Shown here: piece by piece, positions 8,348-17,356 of the stretch
Layout of the letters: the number at the start of each line of letters is the position of its first letter
Numbering within the stretch: position 1 is the stretch's first letter
Assembly (NCBI GenBank): GCA_041498155.1
Contig: JBGQHV010000028.1
Location: 1-25,346 of the forward strand
Direction of reading: 5' to 3'
Length of the DNA: 25,346 bases
Source: DASTHG01 sp041498155
Lineage (GTDB): Bacteria; Gemmatimonadota; Gemmatimonadetes; Gemmatimonadales; GWC2-71-9
Notes under the pieces: generated by a model
Database searches by the model: none
Told to the model about the DNA's origin: nothing
Seen by the model: the letters and a program-made list of their open reading frames with translations, nothing else
Program-made: the position numbers and the translations under genes

Positions 8348-8692
8348 TCAGGGAGTGTAACGGCGCTGTTCCACCAGCACGGCCACAGTTGTCGTTCCGA
8401 GCGTGTACGCCGAGCGGAAGGTCCCCTCGACCCCGACCTTCGCCCCCTGCCGCGGCACCCCGCCGCCCTCACTCACGATGGACAGCGTCCCGGTTCCGTC
8501 ATTCACCTGGTAGGCCCCGAAGCCCAGGGCGCCCACCGAAACTTGCACGTCCCCTGCAATCCGGACGGTTTTGCCATCGAACCGTTGCGGATCGTCGAGC
8601 AGGGTCTTGATCGACGTGGCACCGCCACAGCTGAGCGACACGAGCGCAGCCGTCGCAAACAGCCAGCGGCGCATTTTCAATAGCCTTCGCAT
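8348..8692 (-). CDS. Small OB-fold-like lipoprotein
   Basis: The protein has 114 residues. The ATG at 8692 follows AAAGGAG (8701-8707) with an 8-base spacer, so this start is preferred over the in-frame ATG at 8674. Residues 1-22 are a lipoprotein signal with lipobox ending at Cys22 (LVSLSCGG). The mature part has the look of a small OB-fold barrel: DGKTVRIAGDVQVSV, then YQVNDGTGTLSIVSEGGGVPRQGAKVGVEGTF. Similar secreted OB-fold proteins bind ligands or nucleic acids, but no function can be assigned. It should be anchored to a membrane facing the periplasm. The broken OmpA-type gene ends 20 bases upstream, and the two may share a transcript. Confidence 0.75.
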   Translation of the reverse strand: MRRLLKMRRWLFATAALVSLSCGGATSIKTLLDDPQRFDGKTVRIAGDVQVSVGALGFGAYQVNDGTGTLSIVSEGGGVPRQGAKVGVEGTFRSAYTLGTTTVAVLVEQRRYTP

Positions 8693-8712
8693 GATCGACG
8701 CTCCTTTGGTGT

Positions 8713-8937
8713 TCAGCGCTGCGCCACGCCTGCCCGGTACTGCTTGTTGGCGTAGATCGCGACTTCCACCCGCCGGTTCAGCTCGCGACCGCGCTCGTTG
8801 TCGTTGCCGGCGATCAGCTCCGTCTCGCCCATCCCGCGGGTCGCCACCCGGTCGCGGCTGACGCAGCCGTTGAGACTGACGGACGTCAGCACCGCCGCGC
8901 TGAGAACGACGGAGAGAATGCGATCCCTGTTCCCAAT
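8713..8937 (-). pseudogene. OmpA-family lipoprotein with in-frame internal deletion
   Basis: The reading frame ends at TGA (8713-8715) and covers about 74 residues if read from an ATT at 8935-8937; no ATG, GTG or TTG start exists at the 5' end of this frame. AGGAGG lies four bases before the ATT. The first 25 residues are a lipoprotein signal with a Cys (SAAVLTSVSLNGC). Directly after it comes the tail of an OmpA C-terminal domain (VATRGMGETELIAGNDNERG, then NRRVEVAIYAN). Full family members are near 200 residues, with a glycine-zipper region and the whole peptidoglycan-binding OmpA domain between. Here that middle is absent although the join is in frame. I infer a deletion pseudogene; a functional mini-lipoprotein is possible but lacks most of the peptidoglycan-binding site. 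Confidence 0.7.
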
Positions 8938-9017
8938 AGTGCCTCCTGGCCGGCGTTCAGGGTCCTGCTAACCCGGAGACACGCTGGGGTTCTCTCCGCC
9001 GCCCGGTGACCCGCGCG

Positions 9018-9689
9018 CTACGGCGCCTGCTCGTTCTTCGTGGGGAACGCCGGCACCGGATACGCGCCGATCTTGTCCACGGTGTACGCACTGGCCCAGA
9101 AGTCGGGTGGCCCTTCACTCTCCACGACCAGATTGTGCACCGGCCGCACGCCCCGCTTCAGGTACGCCGCGATCGACCACAGATCCTCGTCCGGCATGTG
9201 CCGCCACGCCATCCACGGCATCGGCACCGCCAAGTAGCGCGGGTGCAGCGGGAAATTGCCCGCGCCCGGCGTCGTGCCGCTGATCTCCACGTCCGGGGTC
9301 TCCTCCGGGCGCAGCCCGTAGCGCAGCGCGTTGAAGATCTGGCGCTCGGTGAAGCGACCCAGACCGGTCTCGTTGTCGGGCGTGAGGTTGCGCGGGTGGG
9401 TGTGGAAGCACGGCTTCGCCCCCGGCGTGAGGTAGCAGGGGCCGATGAGGAACTGCATCTCGGGCGTCGTTTCACCCGCTAGCCAACCAGCGGCCGCCGG
9501 ATCGACACCGCCGTGGCACCCGCCGCAATCGTGGGTGATCACGAGATAGCGGCCGTGCGCGATGGTGTCGGCAGCAGAGGCGCTGGAGAGCGTGGAGCGC
9601 GGACCGGAATAGCGCGTGCCCGCGCGCGCGGCCATGAGCCCCACCGCCGCGACCAGCGCGAGCGCGGGCATGACATACCCTGACTTCAT
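9018..9689 (-). CDS. Secreted mono-haem c-type cytochrome
   Basis: The protein has 223 residues, ATG at 9689, with AAGGGAG just upstream. An N-terminal hydrophobic segment (residues about 5-22) is a signal peptide or anchor. A single haem-binding CGGCH lies at 55-59 in HGRYLVITHDCGGCHGG, the arrangement of small class I cytochromes. The C-terminal half (PMPWMAWRHMPDEDLWSIAAYLK) provides Met residues for the distal haem ligand and the typical last helix. It should carry electrons in the periplasm. It starts 12 bases after the multicopper oxidase, so the two are very probably co-transcribed and this cytochrome may be that enzyme's electron donor. The donor role is inference. Confidence 0.88.
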   Translation of the reverse strand: MKSGYVMPALALVAAVGLMAARAGTRYSGPRSTLSSASAADTIAHGRYLVITHDCGGCHGGVDPAAAGWLAGETTPEMQFLIGPCYLTPGAKPCFHTHPRNLTPDNETGLGRFTERQIFNALRYGLRPEETPDVEISGTTPGAGNFPLHPRYLAVPMPWMAWRHMPDEDLWSIAAYLKRGVRPVHNLVVESEGPPDFWASAYTVDKIGAYPVPAFPTKNEQAP

Positions 9690-9701
9690 TGACGGCTCCC
9701 T

Positions 9702-11126
9702 TCAGTTGGAGAGTTCGAGAACGCCCATCATTCCTTCGTCTTCGTGATCCAGGATGTGGCAGTGATACATCCAGCGCCCCGGGTAATCGTCGAAGCGCAG
9801 CACGATGCGCACCGAGGAGTGCTTGGGGATGTTGACGGTGTCGTTCCAGCTCGGGTACGGCTCCGGCACGCCGCCCCGGTCGAGCACCTGGGCCTGAAAG
9901 CCATGCAGGTGAAACGGATGGTCCATCCCCACCACGTTCTGGATCGTCCAGATCTCCGTGGTGTTGAGGCGCGCCCGGATGTCGATGCGGTGCATGTCCA
10001 TCCGCTTGCCGTCCAGCTGGCCTTGCGACATGACGATCACGCGCCGCACGGCGACCTGCGTCGTATCGAGCGCGGGGATCGGCCGCAGTACCGCCGGGAC
10101 CGCCACGGGACGGACGGCGGCAGGGCCTTGCACACGAACAGCGAGCAGTACGCGCGTGCTGTCCCAGTCGGGGGGCCGCGTCTGTGGCATGTAGCGATCG
10201 TATGGGAGATCCTGAAACACGGTCGAGCTGTCGCCGCGCACCAACAGCTCGACTCGGCCGCTGTTGGCCAACACCACGTCGGGCACCTCCGCCGGATGCT
10301 CGAACAGGCCGCCGTCGCTCCCAACCTTGATCAGCGCGCGCCCCGGCAACGCCAGGCGATAAACCCGCGACGCCGCGGCGTTCACGATGCGCCAGCGCTG
10401 CAGCGCGCCGCGCGCGATCGGGATCGTGGGCGCCACCTGACCGTTCACGAACAGCACGTCGCCCTCGCGCCCGTTCTCGAGATCGATCTCGGCCGCGATC
10501 GATCGCGGATCGGGGAACGCGACCTGCCCGGCGGAATCGAAGCGGTTGTCGGAGAGGATAAAGAGCTTCTCGGGGATGCGCTGCGCCACGAGCGGATCGT
10601 CCGCCGCGCGCACGATGAAGCCGCCGAACAGGCCCATCGTGACCTGATAGGTGGAGCGCACGTCGGGGTGGGGGTGGTACCAGTACGTGCCCGCCGAGCC
10701 GCGCGCCAGGCGGAACGTGTAATCCCGCGTCGTGCCGGGGGGAACCGGATCCAACACGCTGCCGTCCATTCCGGCGGGCAGGTGCAGCCCGTGCCAATGC
10801 ACCGTCGAGCTCTCGGGCAGCTCATTATGGAAGTGGATGATGACGCTGTCGCCCTCGCGCACATCGATCGTCGGGCCGGGGATCATGCCGTTGTACGCGT
10901 AGACGTTGACGAGGGGACCGCCCGGCAAGAGCCGCAGCTTGGCCGGCGCCGCCGTCAGATCGAATTCCACCACGCCGGGAACGCGCGAGCGGTTGCGCAG
11001 CAGCGGCGGCTCGCGCAGGGTGTCGGCTGGCGTGCGCAGCGCCGCGACGCCGGGGGCATGTCGCGGAGACATCCCCATCGCGGCCGCGGCGAGGGCAGCG
11101 GCGGCCCAAGCCCGTCGCGTTTTCAA
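9702..11126 (-). CDS. Multicopper oxidase (laccase-like, three-cupredoxin type)
   Basis: The protein has 474 residues. The start is a TTG at 11126, giving a signal peptide (KTRRAWAAAALAAAAMG). All four copper-binding motifs are present: HWHGLH (110-115), WYHPHPD (149-155), HPFHLHG (403-409) and HCHILDHEDEGMM (455-467). They bind the type 1 site and the trinuclear cluster that reduces O2 to water; the Met after the last motif fits a T1 axial ligand. The length matches three-domain laccase/CueO enzymes. The substrate is not evident: no methionine-rich insert as in CueO is obvious. The cytochrome c gene follows 12 bases downstream. A near-consensus promoter lies upstream. Copper oxidation, phenol oxidation and cytochrome oxidation are all possible. 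Confidence 0.93.
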   Translation of the reverse strand: MKTRRAWAAAALAAAAMGMSPRHAPGVAALRTPADTLREPPLLRNRSRVPGVVEFDLTAAPAKLRLLPGGPLVNVYAYNGMIPGPTIDVREGDSVIIHFHNELPESSTVHWHGLHLPAGMDGSVLDPVPPGTTRDYTFRLARGSAGTYWYHPHPDVRSTYQVTMGLFGGFIVRAADDPLVAQRIPEKLFILSDNRFDSAGQVAFPDPRSIAAEIDLENGREGDVLFVNGQVAPTIPIARGALQRWRIVNAAASRVYRLALPGRALIKVGSDGGLFEHPAEVPDVVLANSGRVELLVRGDSSTVFQDLPYDRYMPQTRPPDWDSTRVLLAVRVQGPAAVRPVAVPAVLRPIPALDTTQVAVRRVIVMSQGQLDGKRMDMHRIDIRARLNTTEIWTIQNVVGMDHPFHLHGFQAQVLDRGGVPEPYPSWNDTVNIPKHSSVRIVLRFDDYPGRWMYHCHILDHEDEGMMGVLELSN

Positions 11127-11185
11127 GTGGCGTTCAGGACGACGACCTGCGCTGTGTGAGAGTCGGCCGTAGGGAGCGGGAGTCG

Positions 11186-11214
11186 ATGCTACGACGTGGG
11201 GGATGGGATGTCAA
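11186..11214 (-). promoter_or_regulatory. Sigma-70-like promoter for the multicopper oxidase operon
   Basis: On the minus strand TTGACA (plus-strand 11209-11214) is followed after exactly 17 bases by TAGCAT (11186-11191), a perfect -35 and a four-of-six -10. It lies immediately downstream of the aldo/keto reductase stop and would start a transcript roughly 50 bases before the TTG start of the oxidase. This argues that the oxidase and cytochrome have their own promoter rather than depending on the upstream gene. Confidence 0.6.
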
Positions 11215-11221
11215 CAAAGAA

Positions 11222-12247
<1,026 letters not shown>

Positions 12248-12259
12248 GGGGAGGAGAAT

Positions 12260-13645
12260 CTACGGACCCACATCCCTGGCGTAGCACACATCTCCCCCGT
12301 TCTCCTGGAACAGGAGACAGAGCCGATCGGTCCATGTCGCTCCGTCCTTGCTGTCCTGCTCGAAGCGGACCCACCCGTGCTTCGGGTTCGCGCGCTCTCC
12401 ATCCGATGTCAGCGTGATGGTGTTTCCCTGGATCGCGTACGCCCCGTTCCCGAAATAGGCGTTGGTGGTCTGGAGGATTTCGGTCTGGGAGATGCGGGTG
12501 CGGTTCATCGCGGCCGCGGCGCTGGCGTAGCGGCCGTTGGGGGCGAAGGTGTAGCGGTCGGCGACGCTCGCGGTCGCCGTGGTCCAGGTGCCCGCGAAGC
12601 GACGCGGCATCTCGCGATCCTGCGACGCCGGGGTCCAGCTCTTGAAGCGGATACTATAGAAGAACGGCGGCCACTCGTCGTGCACGATCTCCCCGAAGCA
12701 CATGCTCACTTCCGGGTCCTTGCCGGTGCTCGTGATGACGGCGACCTGGTTGCCGAGCTGCACCGCCATGAGTCGCGTGCCGAGCAGCGTGCCGTAGTCC
12801 CCCGACTGGCCGTGGATCGACTTTCGGATGATGAAGTAGCTCCACCCGTCCGCCGAGATGCCGCGGGTGAAGGTTGCGGGGGGGTAGGGGTAGGCGTTGT
12901 TCTGCAGCGGGTCGGTCTGGAAGATCTGCGCGTACGCGTTCCTGGCGTCGCCGGGGAGGTTGCCCGTCCCCGGCCGGGGCGGGAAGACGCTGATCTGGCA
13001 CCGCTCGCCGTTCGAGAACAGCTGCGACCCGTACACGATTCCGTCGGGGTAGACAGTGCGCGCCCACCCCTGCGGAATGGTATAGACGTAGTCGGCGAGC
13101 GATGCGGGTGCGCTGGGTGCGCCCGAACCCTGGGGCGACGGTGGGTTGTCCGCGACGGGCGCTGGTGCTTGAATGGCCGTGGGTGCCCGGAACACCAATG
13201 ACCCGATGAAGCCGCGGATCTCCGCCGTGTAGTCCTGCCCGGTCTCGTTGATCACGATGCTCATCACTCGGCCGTGCCCGGTCACGGTAAAGAGGATCGC
13301 CGTGACGGGAATGCCGCGCTGCATCACGTTCACCGAGGCCGTCACGGCGGTCCACCCGTCGGGGGACTGCCGCGACTCGGGCCGCGGCGCCGCGATCACG
13401 CCGAATGGCTGGGCGATCAGTCGCGCCCACTCGGCGCCGAAGTTCTGCATCGCGTCGGCGGACCCGGGGTGGCTCGGGAACAGAAAGATCTGGCAGTAGG
13501 TCGAGCGGCGGCCCACGGTCCGCGTCGTCTGGAGCTGCACCATTCCGTTCTGGTCGGTGCGCTGCCAGCCGGCGGGCGCCGAGAAGGTGGCGATGTCGAA
13601 GGTCGTCGCTTGTACGAACAGGGCCGCGGCCAGCAGAGTCCTCAC
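12260..13645 (-). CDS. Secreted protein with duplicated domain and lipocalin-like C-terminus
   Basis: The protein has 461 residues from a GTG at 13645, preceded by CGGGAGA. An upstream in-frame start at 13813 would run through the divergent padR promoter and give an unlikely leader. A short N-terminal signal (MRTLLAAALFVQA) precedes two similar halves: residues about 21-152 (APAGWQRTDQNG, CQIFLFP) and about 188-335 (IPQGWARTVYPDG, CQISVFP). A Pro-rich linker at 153-187 separates them. Residues about 349-461 (FAGTWTT, RYTFAPNGRY, GAYAIQGNTITLTSDG) resemble a small lipocalin-like or META-like barrel. No catalytic motif is visible. It should be exported; function is unknown. Confidence 0.75.
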   Translation of the reverse strand: MRTLLAAALFVQATTFDIATFSAPAGWQRTDQNGMVQLQTTRTVGRRSTYCQIFLFPSHPGSADAMQNFGAEWARLIAQPFGVIAAPRPESRQSPDGWTAVTASVNVMQRGIPVTAILFTVTGHGRVMSIVINETGQDYTAEIRGFIGSLVFRAPTAIQAPAPVADNPPSPQGSGAPSAPASLADYVYTIPQGWARTVYPDGIVYGSQLFSNGERCQISVFPPRPGTGNLPGDARNAYAQIFQTDPLQNNAYPYPPATFTRGISADGWSYFIIRKSIHGQSGDYGTLLGTRLMAVQLGNQVAVITSTGKDPEVSMCFGEIVHDEWPPFFYSIRFKSWTPASQDREMPRRFAGTWTTATASVADRYTFAPNGRYASAAAAMNRTRISQTEILQTTNAYFGNGAYAIQGNTITLTSDGERANPKHGWVRFEQDSKDGATWTDRLCLLFQENGGDVCYARDVGP

Positions 13646-13718
13646 AGCGTCTCCCGGAGAACGGTCCTTACACGGTAAGGCGCTTCGCACCACCGCTGCA
13701 ACCTTTCCCGGCTTCGCC

Positions 13719-13743
13719 TCGTCTATATATTCCATCAAGACGA
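13719..13743. promoter_or_regulatory. Candidate padR promoter and operator dyad
   Basis: TCGTCT at 13719-13724 and AGACGA at 13738-13743 form an inverted repeat with a 13-base A+T-rich centre containing TATATATT, a plausible -10 region. It ends 16 bases before the padR ATG in an otherwise G+C-rich region. PadR repressors usually bind such dyads over their own promoters, so autoregulation is a reasonable inference. Confidence 0.4.
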
Positions 13744-13759
13744 ATAAATCGGAGCCGGC

Positions 13760-14086
13760 ATGCCCACTCGCCTCGGCGAATTCGAACAACTCGTCCTCTT
13801 GGCGCTGATCCACCTCGGCAACGACGCCTATGGGGTTACGGTGCGGCGCGAGATCGCCCGGCGCACCGGGCGGACGACCTCCTTCGGCACGGTCTACGCC
13901 ACCTTGGCGCGGCTGGAAGAGAAGGGGCTCGTCACCGCGCGGCTGGGCGATGCCACGCCGCAGCGCGGTGGACGGCGCAAGAAGTTCTTCCGCATCCTCC
14001 CGACCGGACGGCTTGCCCTAAGTGCGTCGCTTAAGGTCCTGCGCACCATGACCCGGGGCCTCGCGCCGTCCTGGGACGCGCCATGA
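13760..14086 (+). CDS. PadR-family transcriptional regulator
   Basis: The protein has 108 residues. The winged-helix pattern of PadR is clear: EFEQLVLLALIHLGNDAYGVTVRREI, then TSFGTVYATLARLEEKGLVTARLG and the wing GGRRKKFFRILPTGR. CGGAG lies seven bases before the ATG. The length matches short PadR proteins (subfamily with PadR plus a small tail). It overlaps the permease start by four bases (ATGA), the usual PadR-ADOP arrangement in Acidobacteriota and Gemmatimonadota. It probably represses its own operon in response to an unknown ligand. Confidence 0.92.
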   Translation: MPTRLGEFEQLVLLALIHLGNDAYGVTVRREIARRTGRTTSFGTVYATLARLEEKGLVTARLGDATPQRGGRRKKFFRILPTGRLALSASLKVLRTMTRGLAPSWDAP

Positions 14087-16728
14087 TGCTGTCGCCTCCG
14101 CCGCTCGCGACCTGGCTCCTCTCGCGCCTGCTCCCTGCAGAGGTGCGGGAACCCTTCCTGGGTGATCTCGAGGAAGGGTTCCGCGAGATCCTGGAGACGC
14201 GCGGTCCCGGTGCCGCGCGGCGCTGGTACTGGAGCGAGGCCCTGCGCGGCCCCTTCGCACACCGACGAACGCCTGTTCCCATGCCCCATGCCCGCTCTGG
14301 AGACGGCCCCATGACTTCCATGCTCGCGGATCTTCGCTTCGCCCTTCGTCTGGTCGGACGTCGCCCCGGCTTCACCGCACTGGTGGTGTTGATTCTCGGG
14401 GTGGGCATCGGCGCCACCACGGCCATCTTTTCCGCCGTCTATCCGATCCTCTTTGCGCCGCTCCCTTATCCGCACGCCGAGCGTCTCGTCACCGTCCAGG
14501 AGCGGGGCAAGGATGGCTCTCCCGCCGGGATCGGCTTCGCGACGGTGCAGGACATCGGAAAAATGAGCCGGTCGTTCGCAGGGCTGGCCGCGATCACGAT
14601 GTGGACACCCGCGCTGACGGGACGCGCCACTCCAGTGCAGCTCACCGGCGAGCACGTCTCCTTCACCTACTTCTCGACGTTGGGAATATCGCCCGCGCTG
14701 GGTCGCGACTTCGCGCCCGAGGAAGACCGGCCGGGGGCGCCCCGCGTCGCGATCCTCAGTAACGCGCTGTGGCGGGGCCGCTTCGGGGGAGACTCCGGAC
14801 TGATCGGCCAGACGATCACTCTCGGCGGCACGGCGTTCACGGTCGTGGGCGTGATGCCCGCTGGGTTCGAGAACGTCCTCGCGCCCGCCACCCAGATCTG
14901 GACCCCACTCCGCTACGACGTCTCGTTGCCCTACGCCTGCCGCACCTGCCATCACCTGCGCGTGGTGGGCCGCCTCAAACCGGGCATCACGCTGACCGCC
15001 GCCCTCACCGAGCTGAATGCCATCTCGGCGCGCCTCGCCGCCGACTATCCCACCGAGTATGCCGCACCCGGCATGCTCGTTCCGATATTGCAGGACCAGG
15101 TGATCGGCGGCGTTCGTCCCGCCCTCCTCGCCGTGCTGGGCGCCGTGGCGCTGGTGCTGCTCATCGCCTGCGCCAACGTGACGAACCTCCTGCTGGCTCG
15201 CGCTGCCTTGCGCGAAGGGGAGTTCTCGGTACGGGCCGCGCTCGGGGCCAGCCGCGGACGTGTGATCCGCCAGCTCCTGGCCGAGAGCCTCGTGCTCACG
15301 GGAACTGGCGGCGTCTTGGGAATCGGAATCGCTGTCTTCGGGGTGCAAGCGTTGGTCGCCATCGCTCCGGCAGAATTGCCTCGCGTCGAGGCGATCGGCG
15401 TGAATGGGCCGGTGCTGCTCTTCACCGTCGCCGTCGTCACGATCATCGGTGTGGTTTTCGGCCTGGTACCGGCGTGGCACGCGACGCGCCAGGATCTGCA
15501 CCAGGGCCTGAAGCAGAGCGGGAGGCGGTCGATCGGCACGCACCGGGTGATGCGCTCGTCCCTCGTGGTTTCGGAGGTCGCACTGGCGCTGGTACTGCTG
15601 GTCGGCTCCGGACTCCTGGTGCGGACCATGATTCGCCTCTTTGCGGTCTCCCCCGGGTTCGATGCCGCCCACCTGCTCACCATGCAGGTACAAACCACCG
15701 GCCCCGCCTTCGACGACGACGCTTACACGTTTGCGTATTTCGATCGCGTGCTGGCCGCCGCGCGAACCGTGCCCGGCGTGGAGTCGGCGGCGTTGACCAG
15801 CCAGCTGCCGCTGAGCGGCGACTACGACGGGTATGGCGTCCACATCGAGACGAAGCCCCGCGCCAACCCGGAGGAGGACCCCAGCGAGTTCCGCTATGGC
15901 GTGAGTGCGGGGTTCTTCGAGGCGATGCGGATTCCGTTGCGCCGCGGGCGGTTCCTGGCCGCGGGTGATCGCGCCGATCAGCCGCCGGTCGCGGTGATCA
16001 ACGAGTCCTTCGCGCGGAAATTCTGGCCCAACGAGGATCCGATCGGTCAGCGGGTCCGCATCGGCGCGGCCGATCATGGTCCCTGGCGGACGATCGTGGG
16101 AATCGTGGGCGACGTGAAGCAACTCAGTCTTTCGGCCCAGCAGGCGGACGGGATCTATCTCCCCGAGGTCCAGTGGCCCTATGCCGACGGCGCCATGTCG
16201 TTGGTGCTCCGGACGCGCGGCGACCCCGCGGTGTTGGCCCCCGCGGTCCGTGCGGCGGTGTGGAGCGTGGACAAGGATCAGCCGATCCTGCGAGTCGCCA
16301 CGATGGAGGGGCTCGCCGCGCAATCGGAGGCGCAGCGTCGCTTCACGCTCCTCCTCTTCACGGCATTCGCCGCCGTGGCGCTACTGCTGGCGGCCGCGGG
16401 AGTCTACGGCGTGCTCTCGGGGACGGTGACAGACCGGCTCGCCGAGATCGGCGTACGCTCCGCGCTCGGCGCGTCGCGCCGCGATATTCTCGCGATGATC
16501 GTGGGGCAGGGACTGGGACTCTCGGGGCTGGGCATCGCGCTCGGACTGGTCGGGGCGTTCGTGCTGTCGCGCCTCATGGGCGCCCTGCTGTTCGACGTGC
16601 CACCGACGGATTTCCTCACGTACGCGGTCGTCACTACGCTGCTGTTGATGGTCGCCCTGGGAGCCAGCTGGGTCCCGGCCTGGCGGGCGGCGCGGGTGAA
16701 TCCGACTACGGTACTCAGGGCCGAGTAG
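14083..16728 (+). CDS. ADOP-type MacB/FtsX permease
   Basis: The protein has 881 residues, starting at the first ATG of ATGATG and overlapping padR by four bases. Residues about 1-60 are the ADOP N-terminal region (PLATWLLSRLLPAEVREPFLGDLEEGFREI). After a membrane helix at about 97-120 come a MacB-type periplasmic domain, an FtsX domain (VALVLLIACANVTNLLLARA), a second periplasmic domain from about 500 and a second FtsX domain near the end (RLAEIGVRSALGASRRDI). This duplicated layout defines acidobacterial duplicated orphan permeases, so called because no ABC ATPase is adjacent; none is present here. It is an inner-membrane protein, perhaps exporting peptides, lipids or drugs with an ATPase encoded elsewhere. 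Substrate is unknown. Confidence 0.92.
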   Translation: MMLSPPPLATWLLSRLLPAEVREPFLGDLEEGFREILETRGPGAARRWYWSEALRGPFAHRRTPVPMPHARSGDGPMTSMLADLRFALRLVGRRPGFTALVVLILGVGIGATTAIFSAVYPILFAPLPYPHAERLVTVQERGKDGSPAGIGFATVQDIGKMSRSFAGLAAITMWTPALTGRATPVQLTGEHVSFTYFSTLGISPALGRDFAPEEDRPGAPRVAILSNALWRGRFGGDSGLIGQTITLGGTAFTVVGVMPAGFENVLAPATQIWTPLRYDVSLPYACRTCHHLRVVGRLKPGITLTAALTELNAISARLAADYPTEYAAPGMLVPILQDQVIGGVRPALLAVLGAVALVLLIACANVTNLLLARAALREGEFSVRAALGASRGRVIRQLLAESLVLTGTGGVLGIGIAVFGVQALVAIAPAELPRVEAIGVNGPVLLFTVAVVTIIGVVFGLVPAWHATRQDLHQGLKQSGRRSIGTHRVMRSSLVVSEVALALVLLVGSGLLVRTMIRLFAVSPGFDAAHLLTMQVQTTGPAFDDDAYTFAYFDRVLAAARTVPGVESAALTSQLPLSGDYDGYGVHIETKPRANPEEDPSEFRYGVSAGFFEAMRIPLRRGRFLAAGDRADQPPVAVINESFARKFWPNEDPIGQRVRIGAADHGPWRTIVGIVGDVKQLSLSAQQADGIYLPEVQWPYADGAMSLVLRTRGDPAVLAPAVRAAVWSVDKDQPILRVATMEGLAAQSEAQRRFTLLLFTAFAAVALLLAAAGVYGVLSGTVTDRLAEIGVRSALGASRRDILAMIVGQGLGLSGLGIALGLVGAFVLSRLMGALLFDVPPTDFLTYAVVTTLLLMVALGASWVPAWRAARVNPTTVLRAE

Positions 16729-16747
16729 CCGCGAGATCTCTGGCCGT

Positions 16748-16785
16748 CGCGCTGCCATGCCCTCAACCATGGCCATGACAGCGCG
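16748..16785. terminator. Dyad between convergent genes, possible terminator
   Basis: CGCGCTG at 16748-16754 pairs with CAGCGCG at 16779-16785, and after one mismatch CATG (16756-16759) pairs with CATG (16774-16777), leaving a 14-base loop. It lies in the 79-base gap between the convergent permease and barrel-protein genes. No T-tract follows in either direction, so the call is weak. Confidence 0.35.
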
Positions 16786-16807
16786 TCGGCTCTTCCATAT
16801 GTCCGAA

Positions 16808-17353
16808 TCAGTGGTACAGGACTCCCAGCTGGATCGTCAGGAACCGCGTGGCGGGCTTCGTCTGGATCTGGTGGAAATCGAGCCCGAACTCCAGACTGAA
16901 CGCGGCGCCCAGCGGGACCTGCTGACCGACTCCGAGATTGAACCCGAGCTTCGACGGTCCCGTTTTCGGCCAGTACACGCCGGGGCCCGCCTGCAGGTAC
17001 GCTCGTAACCCCGTCGCGGACGGGGCGGAGACGGCCTGGAGGTCGAACGAGACGTTGATCCAACGGGGATGGCTGATCCCCGTGATGATCTCCGCCGTAA
17101 ACTGGTTCAACCCCACATACAGCTTCGCGAACAACGCTCCCCCAACGGGGGTGCGGCCCTTTATGCGATAGCTCAGGTCCACATCGACGTGAATGTTGGC
17201 GTCACTGAGCGAATCGAGCTCTCCCAGTGGATGCGCCGAGCCGACATGTAGACTGCGCGTAAACCTGGCCGATTGCTCCTGTCCCACTGCCAGACCGGCC
17301 CAGCTCACAGTCATGGCAAGCACAGCGATGAGACTGCGTGTCGTCGAGTTCAT
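16808..17353 (-). CDS. Outer-membrane beta-barrel-like protein
   Basis: The protein has 181 residues. Residues 1-24 are a signal peptide (RSLIAVLAMTVSWAGLAVGQ). The mature part has short alternating segments typical of small barrels (GGALFAKLYVGLNQF, WINVSFDLQAVS, LRAYLQAGPGVYW, LGFNLGVGQQVPLG, FSLEFGLDFHQI) and ends in an ordered strand (LTIQLGVLYH). This is like small OmpW/Ail-sized or OMP_b-brl proteins; no function follows from sequence. It begins three bases after the stop of the gene upstream, with AGGGTGA serving as both ribosome binding site and stop context, so the two are translationally coupled. Confidence 0.7.
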   Translation of the reverse strand: MNSTTRSLIAVLAMTVSWAGLAVGQEQSARFTRSLHVGSAHPLGELDSLSDANIHVDVDLSYRIKGRTPVGGALFAKLYVGLNQFTAEIITGISHPRWINVSFDLQAVSAPSATGLRAYLQAGPGVYWPKTGPSKLGFNLGVGQQVPLGAAFSLEFGLDFHQIQTKPATRFLTIQLGVLYH

Positions 17354-17356
17354 GGC

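Noticed and set aside
8946..9017. AACCC/GGGTT hairpin as terminator of the cytochrome gene
   Set aside because: Only five base pairs with a long loop and no T-tract.
13894..16323. Very long open frame (about 809 codons) on the minus strand opposite the ADOP permease
   Set aside because: Arg/His/Gly-rich translation with no domain; it is the mirror of a clear permease gene in high-G+C DNA.
14083..16728. Complete MacB-type ABC exporter
   Set aside because: No Walker A/B or signature motif is present in this protein or its neighbours; the duplicated permease layout with the ADOP N-terminus explains it.
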